This document shows, piece by piece, positions 56,340 through 64,000 of a stretch of DNA of 64,000 bases. Numbering within the stretch: the first letter of the stretch is position 1; each line of letters begins with the position of its first letter. The DNA comes from Streptomyces sp. NRRL S-1022 (GTDB lineage Bacteria; Actinomycetota; Actinomycetes; Streptomycetales; Streptomycetaceae), in contig NZ_JOIU01000009.1 of NCBI RefSeq assembly GCF_000720135.1, forward strand, positions 310,001 to 374,000, read 5' to 3'. The translations under genes and the position numbers were made by a program. Below the pieces are notes generated by a model. That model searched no databases. It worked only from the letters and a program-made list of their open reading frames with translations, and had not been told where the DNA came from.

Positions 56340-57215
56340 TCAGCCGTGCGGCAGCCGGTACAGGCCGCCGGGCAGCGGCTCCACCAGACCGTCCGAGACC
56401 AGCCCGTCGAGCGCCCGGGCCCGCTGCACCGGCTCGTGCCACACCCGGTCCAGTACCGCCTGTGGCACCGGCGCGTGCGCCTCCCGCAGCACGGCCAGCA
56501 GCTTGCCGCGCACCTGCCGGTCCGTGCCGGCGTACGTCTGCCCGCGGCGCGGCGGCCCCGTGTGCTCCGGCTTGCCCGCGAGCCGCCAGGCGCACTGCGC
56601 GGCGATCGGGCACCGCCCGCACCCCTCGTTCTTCGCCGTGCACACCAGCGCGCCCAGCTCCATGGAGGCGGCGGCCCACCGCGCGGCGGTCCGCTCGTCC
56701 GCGGGCAGCAGCTCCCGCGCCAGGTGCCGCTCGGCCGCGGTGGTGGCGTTCGGCGGGTACTGCACCCCCGTCACCGCCCGCGCCAGGACCCGGCGGACAT
56801 TGGTGTCCAGCACCGCGTGCCGCTGGCCGTACGCGAACGAGGCCACCGCGGCGGCCGTGTACTCGCCGATGCCGGGCAGGGCCAGCAACTGCGCGTGATC
56901 CGTCGGTACGTCCCCGCCGTGCCGCTCCGCTATGGCGACCGCGGCCCCGTGCAGGCGCAGTGCGCGGCGCGGGTAGCCGAGCCGGCCCCAGGCGCGCACC
57001 GCCTCGCCCGGTGCCTCCTTGGCGAGGTCGGCCGGGCGCGGCCAGCGGGCCAGCCACTCCTCGTAGACGGGCAGGACCCGGTTCACCGGGGTCTGCTGGA
57101 GCATGAACTCGCTGACCATCACACCCCAGGGGCCCGCCTCCGGGCGGCGCCAGGGGAGGTCGCGGGCGTGGGCGTCGAACCAGGCGATCACAGGGGCGTG
57201 CAGCTTCTCAGTCAT
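56340..57215 (-). CDS. mutY: A/G-specific adenine DNA glycosylase
   Basis: Base-excision-repair enzyme removing adenine mispaired with 8-oxoguanine. It has 291 residues. Helix-hairpin-helix and catalytic aspartate: LPGIGEYTAAAVASFAYGQRHAVLDTNV; the iron-sulfur cluster ligands are in CTAKNEGCGRCPIAAQC (C-x6-C-x2-C-x5-C). Short compared with E. coli MutY (about 350), with no C-terminal NUDIX-like 8-oxoG-recognition domain, replaced by about 60 residues resembling a winged helix. ATG 57213-57215. Confidence 0.94.
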   Translation of the reverse strand: MTEKLHAPVIAWFDAHARDLPWRRPEAGPWGVMVSEFMLQQTPVNRVLPVYEEWLARWPRPADLAKEAPGEAVRAWGRLGYPRRALRLHGAAVAIAERHGGDVPTDHAQLLALPGIGEYTAAAVASFAYGQRHAVLDTNVRRVLARAVTGVQYPPNATTAAERHLARELLPADERTAARWAAASMELGALVCTAKNEGCGRCPIAAQCAWRLAGKPEHTGPPRRGQTYAGTDRQVRGKLLAVLREAHAPVPQAVLDRVWHEPVQRARALDGLVSDGLVEPLPGGLYRLPHG

Positions 57216-57253
57216 GGCCTTTCCGATCCTGCCACGGGTTGGCGGGCGGAATG

Positions 57254-57271
57254 GGTGACCATACGGTCACC
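57254..57271. promoter_or_regulatory. 18-bp palindrome upstream of mutY
   Basis: GGTGACC-ATAC-GGTCACC, a perfect inverted repeat with a four-base spacer, 38 bases upstream of the mutY start and about 125 bases before the divergent gene at 57397. Candidate operator for mutY; the regulator is unknown. Confidence 0.55.
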
Positions 57272-57396
57272 GAGCGTGGCGAAATGTGAAGAACCGTGTC
57301 GCCTGCGGCAGTTGCCGGAATGATGATCCGGAAAAGTTGATGGCGGCGCGGCGGGTGGCGCAAGCCAGCGCGACGATCTCTCGTACAGTTTGCGCC

Positions 57397-58209
57397 GTGG
57401 GATCTCTGCGCAATCCGGTCGGGCCGCTTCCCTCCTCCATCTACTGGCGTCGGAGGGTCGTACTGCTGTCCGTGGTCGCCCTGTTGGCGCTGGTGGTCAC
57501 ATTGGTCTTCGTCGCCGGCGGCGGGGGCGGCAAGAAGAACGCCGACGGGTCCGACGGCAAGAATCCCACCCACACCATCACGCCCGGACCGACCCAGTCC
57601 GGTCCCGCGATCAGCCAACACCCGGGCGGTCGCGAGGAGTCGGGCGGCGGCGACTCCAGCGGCGGCGGCTCCGGTTCCGCCTCCGGTAGTGCCGGCGGCT
57701 CGGACGGCTCGGCCGACGGGTCCTCGGGCTCCGGCGGCGGCTCGGGTACGGCCGCCGTGGGCGGTGACGTCGATACGGGCGACGCGCTCCCGGCGTCCTC
57801 CTCGCTGCCCGACTGCACCTCCGGCGCGGTCACGTTGGGCCTGCGCAGCGAGCACAACTCCTACTCGCCCGACCAGACGCCGACCTTCGAACTCACCGCG
57901 AAGAACGGCTCGTCGGCAGACTGCAAGGTCGATCTCGGCCCGAAGAGCGCGGTGTTGACGATCACGCCGGCGGACGGTGACGACGCGTTCTGGTCCTCGG
58001 CCGACTGCCCGCGGGGCGCGGGCAGCCTGGTGTTCCGGGTCCCGGCCGGCCAGAGCATCACCTACACCGTGAAGTGGGACCGCAAGCCGAGCGCGGCCCA
58101 CTGCGCGACGCCCTCCGGGGGTTCGGCGAAGGCGGGCACGTACCTGCTGGAGGCCAGGACCCCGGGCTTCGCGAAGGCACAGGCCTCGTTCGTGCTGTCG
58201 GCCGACTGA
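57397..58209 (+). CDS. Membrane-anchored hypothetical protein with Ser/Gly linker
   Basis: Protein of 270 residues, unknown function. A transmembrane helix at about 22-42 (VVLLSVVALLALVVTLVFVAG) is followed by a disordered Gly/Ser/Asp linker (45-125) and a folded extracytoplasmic beta domain with four cysteines (LPDCTSGAVTLGL, SSADCKVDLG, SSADCPRGAG, AAHCATPSGG), probably two disulfides. GTG 57397 has TACAGT at 57384-57389 seven bases upstream and no ribosome site, so it may be leaderless. It is adjacent to the mutY and disA genes without an obvious link. Confidence 0.8.
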   Translation: MGSLRNPVGPLPSSIYWRRRVVLLSVVALLALVVTLVFVAGGGGGKKNADGSDGKNPTHTITPGPTQSGPAISQHPGGREESGGGDSSGGGSGSASGSAGGSDGSADGSSGSGGGSGTAAVGGDVDTGDALPASSSLPDCTSGAVTLGLRSEHNSYSPDQTPTFELTAKNGSSADCKVDLGPKSAVLTITPADGDDAFWSSADCPRGAGSLVFRVPAGQSITYTVKWDRKPSAAHCATPSGGSAKAGTYLLEARTPGFAKAQASFVLSAD

Positions 58210-58350
58210 GACCGGGGCGGCGCGGGCGCGTCGTCCCGGTGCCGGTACGCCGTGGCTGGTCGCGCAGGTCCCCGGCGCTCCCGGGGGCAGGCGAGCCGCG
58301 GCGTGCTGAAAGGGCGTCCGGCACCTGGCTCCCGGGCGCCCGGCCGCACC

Positions 58351-59475
58351 TCAGACGTAGCGCTCCAGGATCGAGGACTCGGCCAGCCGGGACAGCCCCT
58401 CCCGCACGCTCCGCGCCCGGGCCTCGCCGACCCCGTCCACGGCCTGCAGGTCGTCGACGCTCGCGGCGAGCAGCTTCTGCAGGCCCCCGAAGTGCTCCAC
58501 CAGCCGGTCGATGATGGCACCCGGCAGGCGCGGCACCTTGGCCAGCAGCCGGAAGCCGCGCGGGGACACGGCCGAGTCGAGGGTCTCGGGGGACCCGGTG
58601 TAGCCCAGCGCCCGCGCCACCGTGCCGAGTTCGAGGAGCTCCGCGTGGGTCAGCGCGTCCAGCTCGGCCAGCGCCTCGTCGACCGTGCGGGACCGCTTGG
58701 CCGTGGGCTCCGGAACGTAGTCCCGGACGACCAGTTCGCGGTCGGGCTCGACGCCGGCGATCAACTCCTCCAGCTGGAGGGCGAGAAGCCGGCCGTCCGT
58801 GCCCAACTCGACCACGTACTCGGCGATCTCGGTGGCGATCCGGCGGACCATCTCCAGCCGCTGGGCGACCGCCGAGACGTCCCGGACCGTCACCAGGTCC
58901 TCGATCTCCAGCGCCGACAGCGTGCCGGCGACCTCGTCCAGCCGGAGCTTGTACCGCTCCAGGGTGGCCAGCGCCTGGTTCGCGCGGGAGAGGATCGCCG
59001 CCGAGTCCTCCAGGACGCGTCGCTGACCGTCCACGTACAGGGCGATCAGCCGCATCGACTGGGAGACCGAGACGACCGGGAAGCCGACCTGCTTCGAGAC
59101 CCGGTCCGCCGTGCGGTGCCGCGTGCCCGTCTCCTCCGTGGGAATGGTCGCGTCCGGCACGAACTGCACGCCCGCCCGGAGGATCTTCGACAGGTCCGAC
59201 GACAGCACGATGCCGCCGTCCAGCTTGCACAGCTCCCGCAGCCGGGTGGCGGTGAACTCCACGTCCAGCACGAAACCGCCCGTGCACATCACCTCGACCG
59301 TCTTGTCGGAACCGAGCACGATGAGCCCGCCGGTGTTGCCGCGCAGGACCCGCTCCAGGCCGTCGCGCAGGGCCGTACCAGGAGCCACGGCGCTCAGCGA
59401 GGCGCGCATCAGGCCATCGGAACCGGCACTCCCACCGGACTTTCCGGGAGCTGCTGCCCGGTCGTTGGCTGCCAC
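58351..59475 (-). CDS. disA: DNA integrity scanning protein DisA, diadenylate cyclase
   Basis: Makes the second messenger c-di-AMP from two ATP and scans DNA for branched structures. It has 374 residues: N-terminal DAC domain with catalytic D86-G87 ([10 protein letters not shown]) and R119-H120-R121 (GTRHRTA), a helical linker, and a C-terminal helix-hairpin-helix region ([22 protein letters not shown]). GTG 59473-59475 follows GGAGGAG. It lies 80 bases downstream of radA, with which it is functionally and genetically linked in many bacteria; RadA modulates DisA in B. subtilis. Confidence 0.95.
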   Translation of the reverse strand: MAANDRAAAPGKSGGSAGSDGLMRASLSAVAPGTALRDGLERVLRGNTGGLIVLGSDKTVEVMCTGGFVLDVEFTATRLRELCKLDGGIVLSSDLSKILRAGVQFVPDATIPTEETGTRHRTADRVSKQVGFPVVSVSQSMRLIALYVDGQRRVLEDSAAILSRANQALATLERYKLRLDEVAGTLSALEIEDLVTVRDVSAVAQRLEMVRRIATEIAEYVVELGTDGRLLALQLEELIAGVEPDRELVVRDYVPEPTAKRSRTVDEALAELDALTHAELLELGTVARALGYTGSPETLDSAVSPRGFRLLAKVPRLPGAIIDRLVEHFGGLQKLLAASVDDLQAVDGVGEARARSVREGLSRLAESSILERYV

Positions 59476-59555
59476 TGCACTCCTCCGGTCGCAGGTTCAG
59501 ACGCGCCCCCGTCCCCGCACTCGGTTCGTACGGACGGGCGAGACCAGGGCAAAGT

Positions 59556-60965
59556 CTACCGGCGCTCCTCCGCCTCCCGTGGGGCCTCTCGGCGACGGGC
59601 GCGCGGCAGGACCCGCAGCGCGTCCCCCATGTCGGCGACTTCCAGGACCTTCATGCCGGTCGGTACCTTCCCCGGATCGGTCGGTACGAGCGCGTGCGTG
59701 AAGCCCAGCCGGTGCGCCTCGGAGAGCCTGCGCTGCACGCCCGTGACCCGTCTGACCTCGCCCGCGAGTCCCACCTCGCCGATCGCCACCAGGTTCTTCG
59801 GCAGCGGGGTGTCGCTGGCGGCGGAGGCGAGCGCGAGCGCGATGGCGAGGTCGGCGGCCGGCTCCGACAGCTTCACGCCGCCGACCGTCGCCGAGTAGAT
59901 GTCCCGCTTGCCGAGCGCGCTGATCCGGCCGCGCTGCTCCAGGACGGCCAGCATCATCGAGACGCGGGAGGTCTCCAGTCCGGACGTCGTACGGCGCGGG
60001 GAGGGGATCTGGGAGTCGACGGTCAGCGCCTGCACCTCGGCCACCAGCGGACGGCGGCCCTCCAGGGTGACGGTCAGGCACGTGCCCGGGACCGGTTCGG
60101 CGCGGCGGGTCAGGAACAGGCCGCTGGGATCGGCGAGGCCCGTGATGCCCTCGTCGTGCAGCTCGAAGCAGCCGACCTCGTCGGTCGCCCCGTAGCGGTT
60201 CTTCACGCCGCGCACCAGGCGCAGGCGCGCGTGCCGGTCGCCCTCGAAGTGCAGGACGACGTCCACCAGGTGCTCCAGCAGGCGGGGACCGGCGATCGCG
60301 CCGTCCTTGGTGACGTGGCCCACCAGGAGGGTGGACATGCCGCGCTCCTTCGAGGCCCGGATCAGGGCGCCCGCCACCTCCCTCACCTGGGCCATGCCGC
60401 CGGGCGCGCCCTCGATCTCCGGGGAGGCGACCGTCTGCACCGAGTCCAGGATCAGCAGGGACGGCTTCACCTCGTCCAGGTGGCCGAGGACCGCGGCCAG
60501 GTCGGTCTCGGCGGCCAGGTACAGGTGGTCGTCGAGGGCGCCGATGCGGTCGGCGCGCAGCCGCACCTGGCTCGCCGACTCCTCACCGGTCACGTAGAGG
60601 GTGCGGTGCTCGGCGCTCGCCGACTTGGCCGCCACGTCCAGCAGCAGGGTGGACTTGCCGACGCCCGGCTCGCCCGCGAGCAGGACGACCGCTCCCGGTA
60701 CCAGGCCGCCGCCGAGCACCCGGTCCAGCTCGGGCACACCGGTCGTGCGGGCGGTGGCCTGCCGGCCGTCGACCTGGCCGATGGGCAGCGCGGAGGTCGA
60801 GACGCGGCCCGGAGCCGTCGTACGGACCGCGGGCGCGCCGTACTCCTCGACCGTGCCCCAGGCCTGGCACTCCGGGCAGCGGCCGAGCCACTTGGCCGTC
60901 TGCCAGCCGCACTCGGTGCAGCGGTAGGACGGGCGGTCCTTGGTGGTCTTGGTTCGGGCAGCCAT
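59556..60965 (-). CDS. radA: DNA repair protein RadA
   Basis: RecA-like branch-migration ATPase of 469 residues acting in recombinational repair. N-terminal zinc finger CTECGWQTAKWLGRCPEC, Walker A GEPGVGKS, RadA-specific VKNRYGATDEVG (KNRFG motif with Y), and a C-terminal Lon-protease-like domain (PLPKNLVAIGEVGLAGEVRRV). ATG 60963-60965 begins MAARTKTTKDRPSYRC. First gene of the radA-disA unit. Confidence 0.95.
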   Translation of the reverse strand: MAARTKTTKDRPSYRCTECGWQTAKWLGRCPECQAWGTVEEYGAPAVRTTAPGRVSTSALPIGQVDGRQATARTTGVPELDRVLGGGLVPGAVVLLAGEPGVGKSTLLLDVAAKSASAEHRTLYVTGEESASQVRLRADRIGALDDHLYLAAETDLAAVLGHLDEVKPSLLILDSVQTVASPEIEGAPGGMAQVREVAGALIRASKERGMSTLLVGHVTKDGAIAGPRLLEHLVDVVLHFEGDRHARLRLVRGVKNRYGATDEVGCFELHDEGITGLADPSGLFLTRRAEPVPGTCLTVTLEGRRPLVAEVQALTVDSQIPSPRRTTSGLETSRVSMMLAVLEQRGRISALGKRDIYSATVGGVKLSEPAADLAIALALASAASDTPLPKNLVAIGEVGLAGEVRRVTGVQRRLSEAHRLGFTHALVPTDPGKVPTGMKVLEVADMGDALRVLPRARRREAPREAEERR

Positions 60966-61186
60966 GCGGAAACCGTAGCCCCCGGCACCGACAACGCGGC
61001 CGGAAGCCGGATGCGGGGGACCGGGGAGCACGGACGAGTGGTCCTCAATGCGCCATCGACCGCTGGCATCCGGCTGCGGAATAAAAGGTTCCTGTCCCCT
61101 TATGAGGGATCGTTTCACCCGTACGGATTAAAAGTGCTCAAGGTTCCAGAACGGGCACTCCGCCGCCGCCTACGGTCGCACGGGTG

Positions 61187-62899
61187 ATGAGCAGCAGTCC
61201 GGAGACCACGACCCGCACGACCGGCGCCCACCGGGCGCACCGCGAGGCCCGTGAGACACGTGAAGCGCGGCGCGCGGAGCGAGAGGCACGCGACCGTGCC
61301 GCCGCGCGCACCGTCGCCCAGCGCACGCCGGCGCGCTACGAGCCGTACCTGGACGGCCTGTTCACCTACTGCCTGTCGGTCCTGTGCGACCACGACACGG
61401 CCACCGCCGCCCTCGGCGACGTCCTCGCCCTGGCCGAGCGGCGCGGCCACCGGGTGCCGGTGACCGCCGCCGACCGCCGGGCCTGGCTGTACGCGCTGGC
61501 CCGCTGGGCCTGCCTGCGCAAGCTCGCCGAGGCCAAGCAGAAACGTCAGGCCACGCACGCGGCGGGCCGCGGCGGCGCCGGGAAAGCGGACCAGGACCCG
61601 CCCGTCGCGCCGGACCTCCAGGAGGAGCGGCGCCGCGAACTCGCCCTGCTGGCCTGGCCGGAGGCCGCCGGCACGACGCCCGAGCAGCGCGAGGCCCTGG
61701 AGCTCGCCGTACGGCACCACCTCGCCGCCCACGAGGTCGCCGCCGTCCTCGGCATGGAGCCCGCCGCCGCGCGCGAGCTGCTCGCCTCCGCCGCCTGCGA
61801 GGTCGAACGCACCCGCGCGGCCCTGGCCGTGGTGCACACCGGCGGCTGTCCGAGCGTGGCCCACCTCACCGGGGACAGCCGGCTGGTCCTCAGCACGGCC
61901 CTGCGCCGCGAGCTGGTCCGGCACGTCGACGACTGCCCGCGCTGCCGGCGCACCGCCGAGCGCGCCGTTTCCGGCCACTGGCCCGGCGTCACGGTCACCC
62001 CCGCCGAGCTGCCCGTCCTGGCGGCCCCGCGCGCGGACCTGCAGATGGCGCTGGCCCGCCACCCGCGCGCGCGGGGCGCGGCCGTGCCCCGCTTCGACCG
62101 GCGCGGCTTCCCGATGGACCCCAAGGACCGCGCGGCCCGCCGCGACCGGCTGCGCGCGCGGGCCGTCACGACGACGGTCGTCGCCACGGTGGTCGCCGCG
62201 CCGGTGATCGCCCTGTGGGCCGCCTACCGGGGCGGGCCGGCCGGGGACGACGACGGCCGCTCCGCGACCGCGCGCGAGGCGCAGGGACCCGACGCGCTGG
62301 GCAGCGACACCGCCGGGGGCTACGAGAACGCGGGGAACGCCAGCGTCAGGCCGGGCGCCCGGATCGGCAAGGACGGCAAGGCGGACGTCTCGGTGGAGGT
62401 CGTCAGCGTCGACGGCAGGGGCGGGCAGGGGGCGGGGCAGCTGGCCGTCGGCGCCGCCGGCGACGGCGACACCACGCTGATCACCCTCACGGCGTCCGGG
62501 ACGGCCGAGGTCCGCTGGTCGGCGTCCACATCGGCCGCCTGGCTCTACTTCAGCCAGTCCTCGGGAACCCTCCGGCCCGGGCAGACGTTGACGGTCAAGG
62601 TGTACGTCGACCATCTGCGCGAGCCGTCCGGCCACTGGCACGCCCGGGTGGCGGTGGCACCGGCGGGCGCGGTCGTCACGATCGACGGCTACGGCACGGC
62701 CCCCACCCGCCCCACGTCCCGGCCGACCGCCACGCCGCCCTCGGCCTCGCCCAGCACGCCCCCCACGGACCCTCCGGCGAGCCAGTCCCCGCCCCCCACG
62801 GATCCGACTCCGCCTCCGGTCACCCCGTCGCCCACGGACACCGAGCCCGCCACACCCACCCCGACGGCCACGGACACTCCGAGCCCGTCGGACACGTAG
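61187..62899 (+). CDS. Sigma-like/zinc-finger/transmembrane/BACON fusion protein
   Basis: Protein of 570 residues. Residues 50-130 resemble ECF sigma region 2 ([44 protein letters not shown]), 165-215 resemble region 4 ([28 protein letters not shown]), and a ZAS-type anti-sigma finger follows (H246, C250, C253 in HVDDCPRC). A transmembrane helix lies at about 326-347, then a BACON-like beta domain (about 395-510) and a Pro/Thr/Ser-rich tail. It looks like a sigma factor fused to its own membrane anti-sigma and sensor. GTG 61184 next to ATG 61187 has TACGGT (61171-61176) seven bases upstream, so a leaderless message is likely. Confidence 0.82.
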   Translation: MSSSPETTTRTTGAHRAHREARETREARRAEREARDRAAARTVAQRTPARYEPYLDGLFTYCLSVLCDHDTATAALGDVLALAERRGHRVPVTAADRRAWLYALARWACLRKLAEAKQKRQATHAAGRGGAGKADQDPPVAPDLQEERRRELALLAWPEAAGTTPEQREALELAVRHHLAAHEVAAVLGMEPAAARELLASAACEVERTRAALAVVHTGGCPSVAHLTGDSRLVLSTALRRELVRHVDDCPRCRRTAERAVSGHWPGVTVTPAELPVLAAPRADLQMALARHPRARGAAVPRFDRRGFPMDPKDRAARRDRLRARAVTTTVVATVVAAPVIALWAAYRGGPAGDDDGRSATAREAQGPDALGSDTAGGYENAGNASVRPGARIGKDGKADVSVEVVSVDGRGGQGAGQLAVGAAGDGDTTLITLTASGTAEVRWSASTSAAWLYFSQSSGTLRPGQTLTVKVYVDHLREPSGHWHARVAVAPAGAVVTIDGYGTAPTRPTSRPTATPPSASPSTPPTDPPASQSPPPTDPTPPPVTPSPTDTEPATPTPTATDTPSPSDT

Positions 62900-62963
62900 G
62901 CCCTGCGCCCGGGCCTCCGAGCGCTCCGGCCCCCGTCCCCGCCGAGTGCTGCCGGGACCGGTG

Positions 62964-63716
62964 CTACGGCGCTGGGTCGGCCGGGTGGGGAGCCAGGAGG
63001 GGGAGCTGGGATGCCAGGCGCTGTTCGCAGAGCTCGGCCAGGCGGTCGTAGCCGGCCTTGCCCATCAGTTCCGTCAGCTCGGCCCGGTAGGAGACGTACA
63101 CCGGCTCACCCGCGCCGTGTGCCGACGTCGCCGAGGTGCACCACCAGTGCAGGTCGTGGCCGCCCGGCCCCCAGCCCCGGCGGTCGTACTCCCCGATGGA
63201 CACCTGCAGCACGCGCGTGTCGTCCGGCCGGTCGATCCAGTCGTACGTCCGCCGGACCGGCAGCTGCCAGCACACGTCCGGCTTGGTCTCCAGTGGCTCC
63301 CGCCCCTCCTTCAGCGCCAGGATGTGCAGCGAGCAGCCCGCCCCGCCCGCGAACCCGGGCCGGTTCTGGAAGATACAGGACCCCTGGAAGGGCCGCGTCT
63401 GCCGGGAGCCCTCCTCGTCCTCGGAGACCCACCCGTTCCGCGTGCCCTCGGCATGGTGCTGCCAGATCTCCGGCGTGAGCCGGGCCACGTGTCCGGCGAC
63501 CCGCTTCTCGTCGTCCTCGTCGGAGAAGTGCGCGCCCAGCGAGCAGCAGCCGTCGTCCGCGCGCCCCGCCTGGATGCCCTGGCAGCCACTGCCGAAGATG
63601 CAGTTCCAGCGAGAGGTCAGCCATGTCAGATCGCAGCGGAACACCTGCTCGTCGTCCGCCGGATCGGGAAACTCCACCCAGGCGCGGGCGAAGTCGAGCC
63701 CCTTCTCGTCGCTCAT
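62964..63716 (-). CDS. Cysteine-rich hypothetical protein (YkgJ-like cysteine cluster possible)
   Basis: Soluble protein of 250 residues, function unknown. Eight or more cysteines in the first 150 residues ([42 protein letters not shown]) suggest metal or Fe-S binding. A Trp/His-rich C-terminal half follows ([12 protein letters not shown]). ATG 63714-63716 has GGAGG five bases upstream. The frame stays open to GTG 63810-63812, which would add 32 Lys/Ala-rich residues, a histone-like tail. It converges on the BACON gene and is divergent from the ppx-like gene. Confidence 0.78.
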   Translation of the reverse strand: MSDEKGLDFARAWVEFPDPADDEQVFRCDLTWLTSRWNCIFGSGCQGIQAGRADDGCCSLGAHFSDEDDEKRVAGHVARLTPEIWQHHAEGTRNGWVSEDEEGSRQTRPFQGSCIFQNRPGFAGGAGCSLHILALKEGREPLETKPDVCWQLPVRRTYDWIDRPDDTRVLQVSIGEYDRRGWGPGGHDLHWWCTSATSAHGAGEPVYVSYRAELTELMGKAGYDRLAELCEQRLASQLPLLAPHPADPAP

Positions 63717-63884
63717 CCTCGCCTCCTTGGGGGCTTTGGCGGTCTTATGAGCTTTGCCCGCCTTGTCGGTTTTGACAGTTTTGTCGGGCTTTGCCTTTTT
63801 CGTCTTTGGCACTCGTCCAGGGTAAGTGGCCAAGCACCGCTCCGGGGACCGAGCGGGGACGTTCTGGCAGTAGCGTTTCCGTAC

Positions 63885-64000
63885 ATGAGACTCGGTGTCC
63901 TGGACGTGGGTTCGAACACGGTGCATCTGCTGGTGGTGGACGCCCACCCCGGCGCGTGCCCGCTGCCCGCGCATTCGCACAAGGTCGAACTTCGGCTCGC
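63885..64000 (+). CDS. Ppx/GppA phosphatase family protein, 3' end outside window
   Basis: Only 38 codons are visible: [21 protein letters not shown] matches the phosphate-1 motif of exopolyphosphatase/guanosine pentaphosphate phosphohydrolase (ASKHA fold). These enzymes degrade polyphosphate or pppGpp in phosphate and stringent-response physiology. TAGCGT at 63871-63876 is a -10 candidate eight bases before the ATG, and there is no ribosome site, so it may be leaderless. Confidence 0.85.
   Translation, partial: MRLGVLDVGSNTVHLLVVDAHPGACPLPAHSHKVELRL

Overview
The window is a chromosomal segment of a Streptomyces species. GC content is very high, codon third positions are almost all G or C, and GTG starts are frequent. 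The genes fall in the order familiar from the Streptomyces core chromosome: ppa, dacB, tilS, hpt, ftsH, folE and the fol genes, panC, nadB, nadC, coaX, lsr2, clpC, sigE-cseABC, mutY, disA and radA. I see no rRNA, tRNA, insertion sequence, prophage or CRISPR array. It looks like core housekeeping DNA with a few accessory and regulatory islands.

Left part (1-11 kb): a divergent ATP-binding protein / DUF5753 regulator pair, with a TTA codon in the first; an aldehyde dehydrogenase; a DinB-family protein behind a 35-bp palindrome; a two-gene unit of a YfeO-like ClC protein and glutamate decarboxylase; a TipA orthologue with its operator and internal TipAS start; a DedA membrane protein with a repetitive Gln/Tyr tail; a ThrE-type exporter; and inorganic pyrophosphatase.

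Middle (11-27 kb): dacB, a zinc metalloprotease, tilS, hpt and ftsH, then folE facing a folate operon (folP, an NTF2-like gene, folB, folK, a DUF3180 gene). A lysyl-phosphatidylglycerol-synthase-like gene lies upstream of folP, and a membrane-anchored esterase diverges from it.

27-42 kb: a pair of bacterial PH-domain proteins; an orphan NuoD paralogue converging on an NDUFAF7/MidA-family methyltransferase; a NarL-type two-component system; an ArsR-like regulator with palindromic operators; a threonine-aldolase-like enzyme; and a tightly coupled cofactor operon (DUF2520 protein, panC, nadB, nadC, coaX) for pantothenate, NAD and coenzyme A.

42-53 kb: small hypothetical proteins, a BlaI-like regulator, a short N-acetylglutamate synthase, lsr2, an SCO3374-family gene, clpC with two upstream ClgR-type motifs, a secreted HAD phosphatase, an M23 peptidase with a long structured leader, and a TetR/MFS efflux pair whose divergent promoters are mirror copies.

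53-64 kb: the complete SigE-CseA-CseB-CseC envelope-stress operon, mutY, a secreted or membrane hypothetical protein, radA-disA (DNA repair and c-di-AMP synthesis), a sigma-like/zinc-finger/transmembrane/BACON fusion protein, a cysteine-rich hypothetical protein, and the start of a Ppx/GppA phosphatase.

The strongest leads are: the NDUFAF7-like methyltransferase next to an orphan NuoD whose quinone-site tyrosine is replaced by tryptophan; the sigma/anti-sigma/BACON fusion; the two ClgR boxes before clpC; the mirrored TetR/MFS promoter; and the TipA locus.
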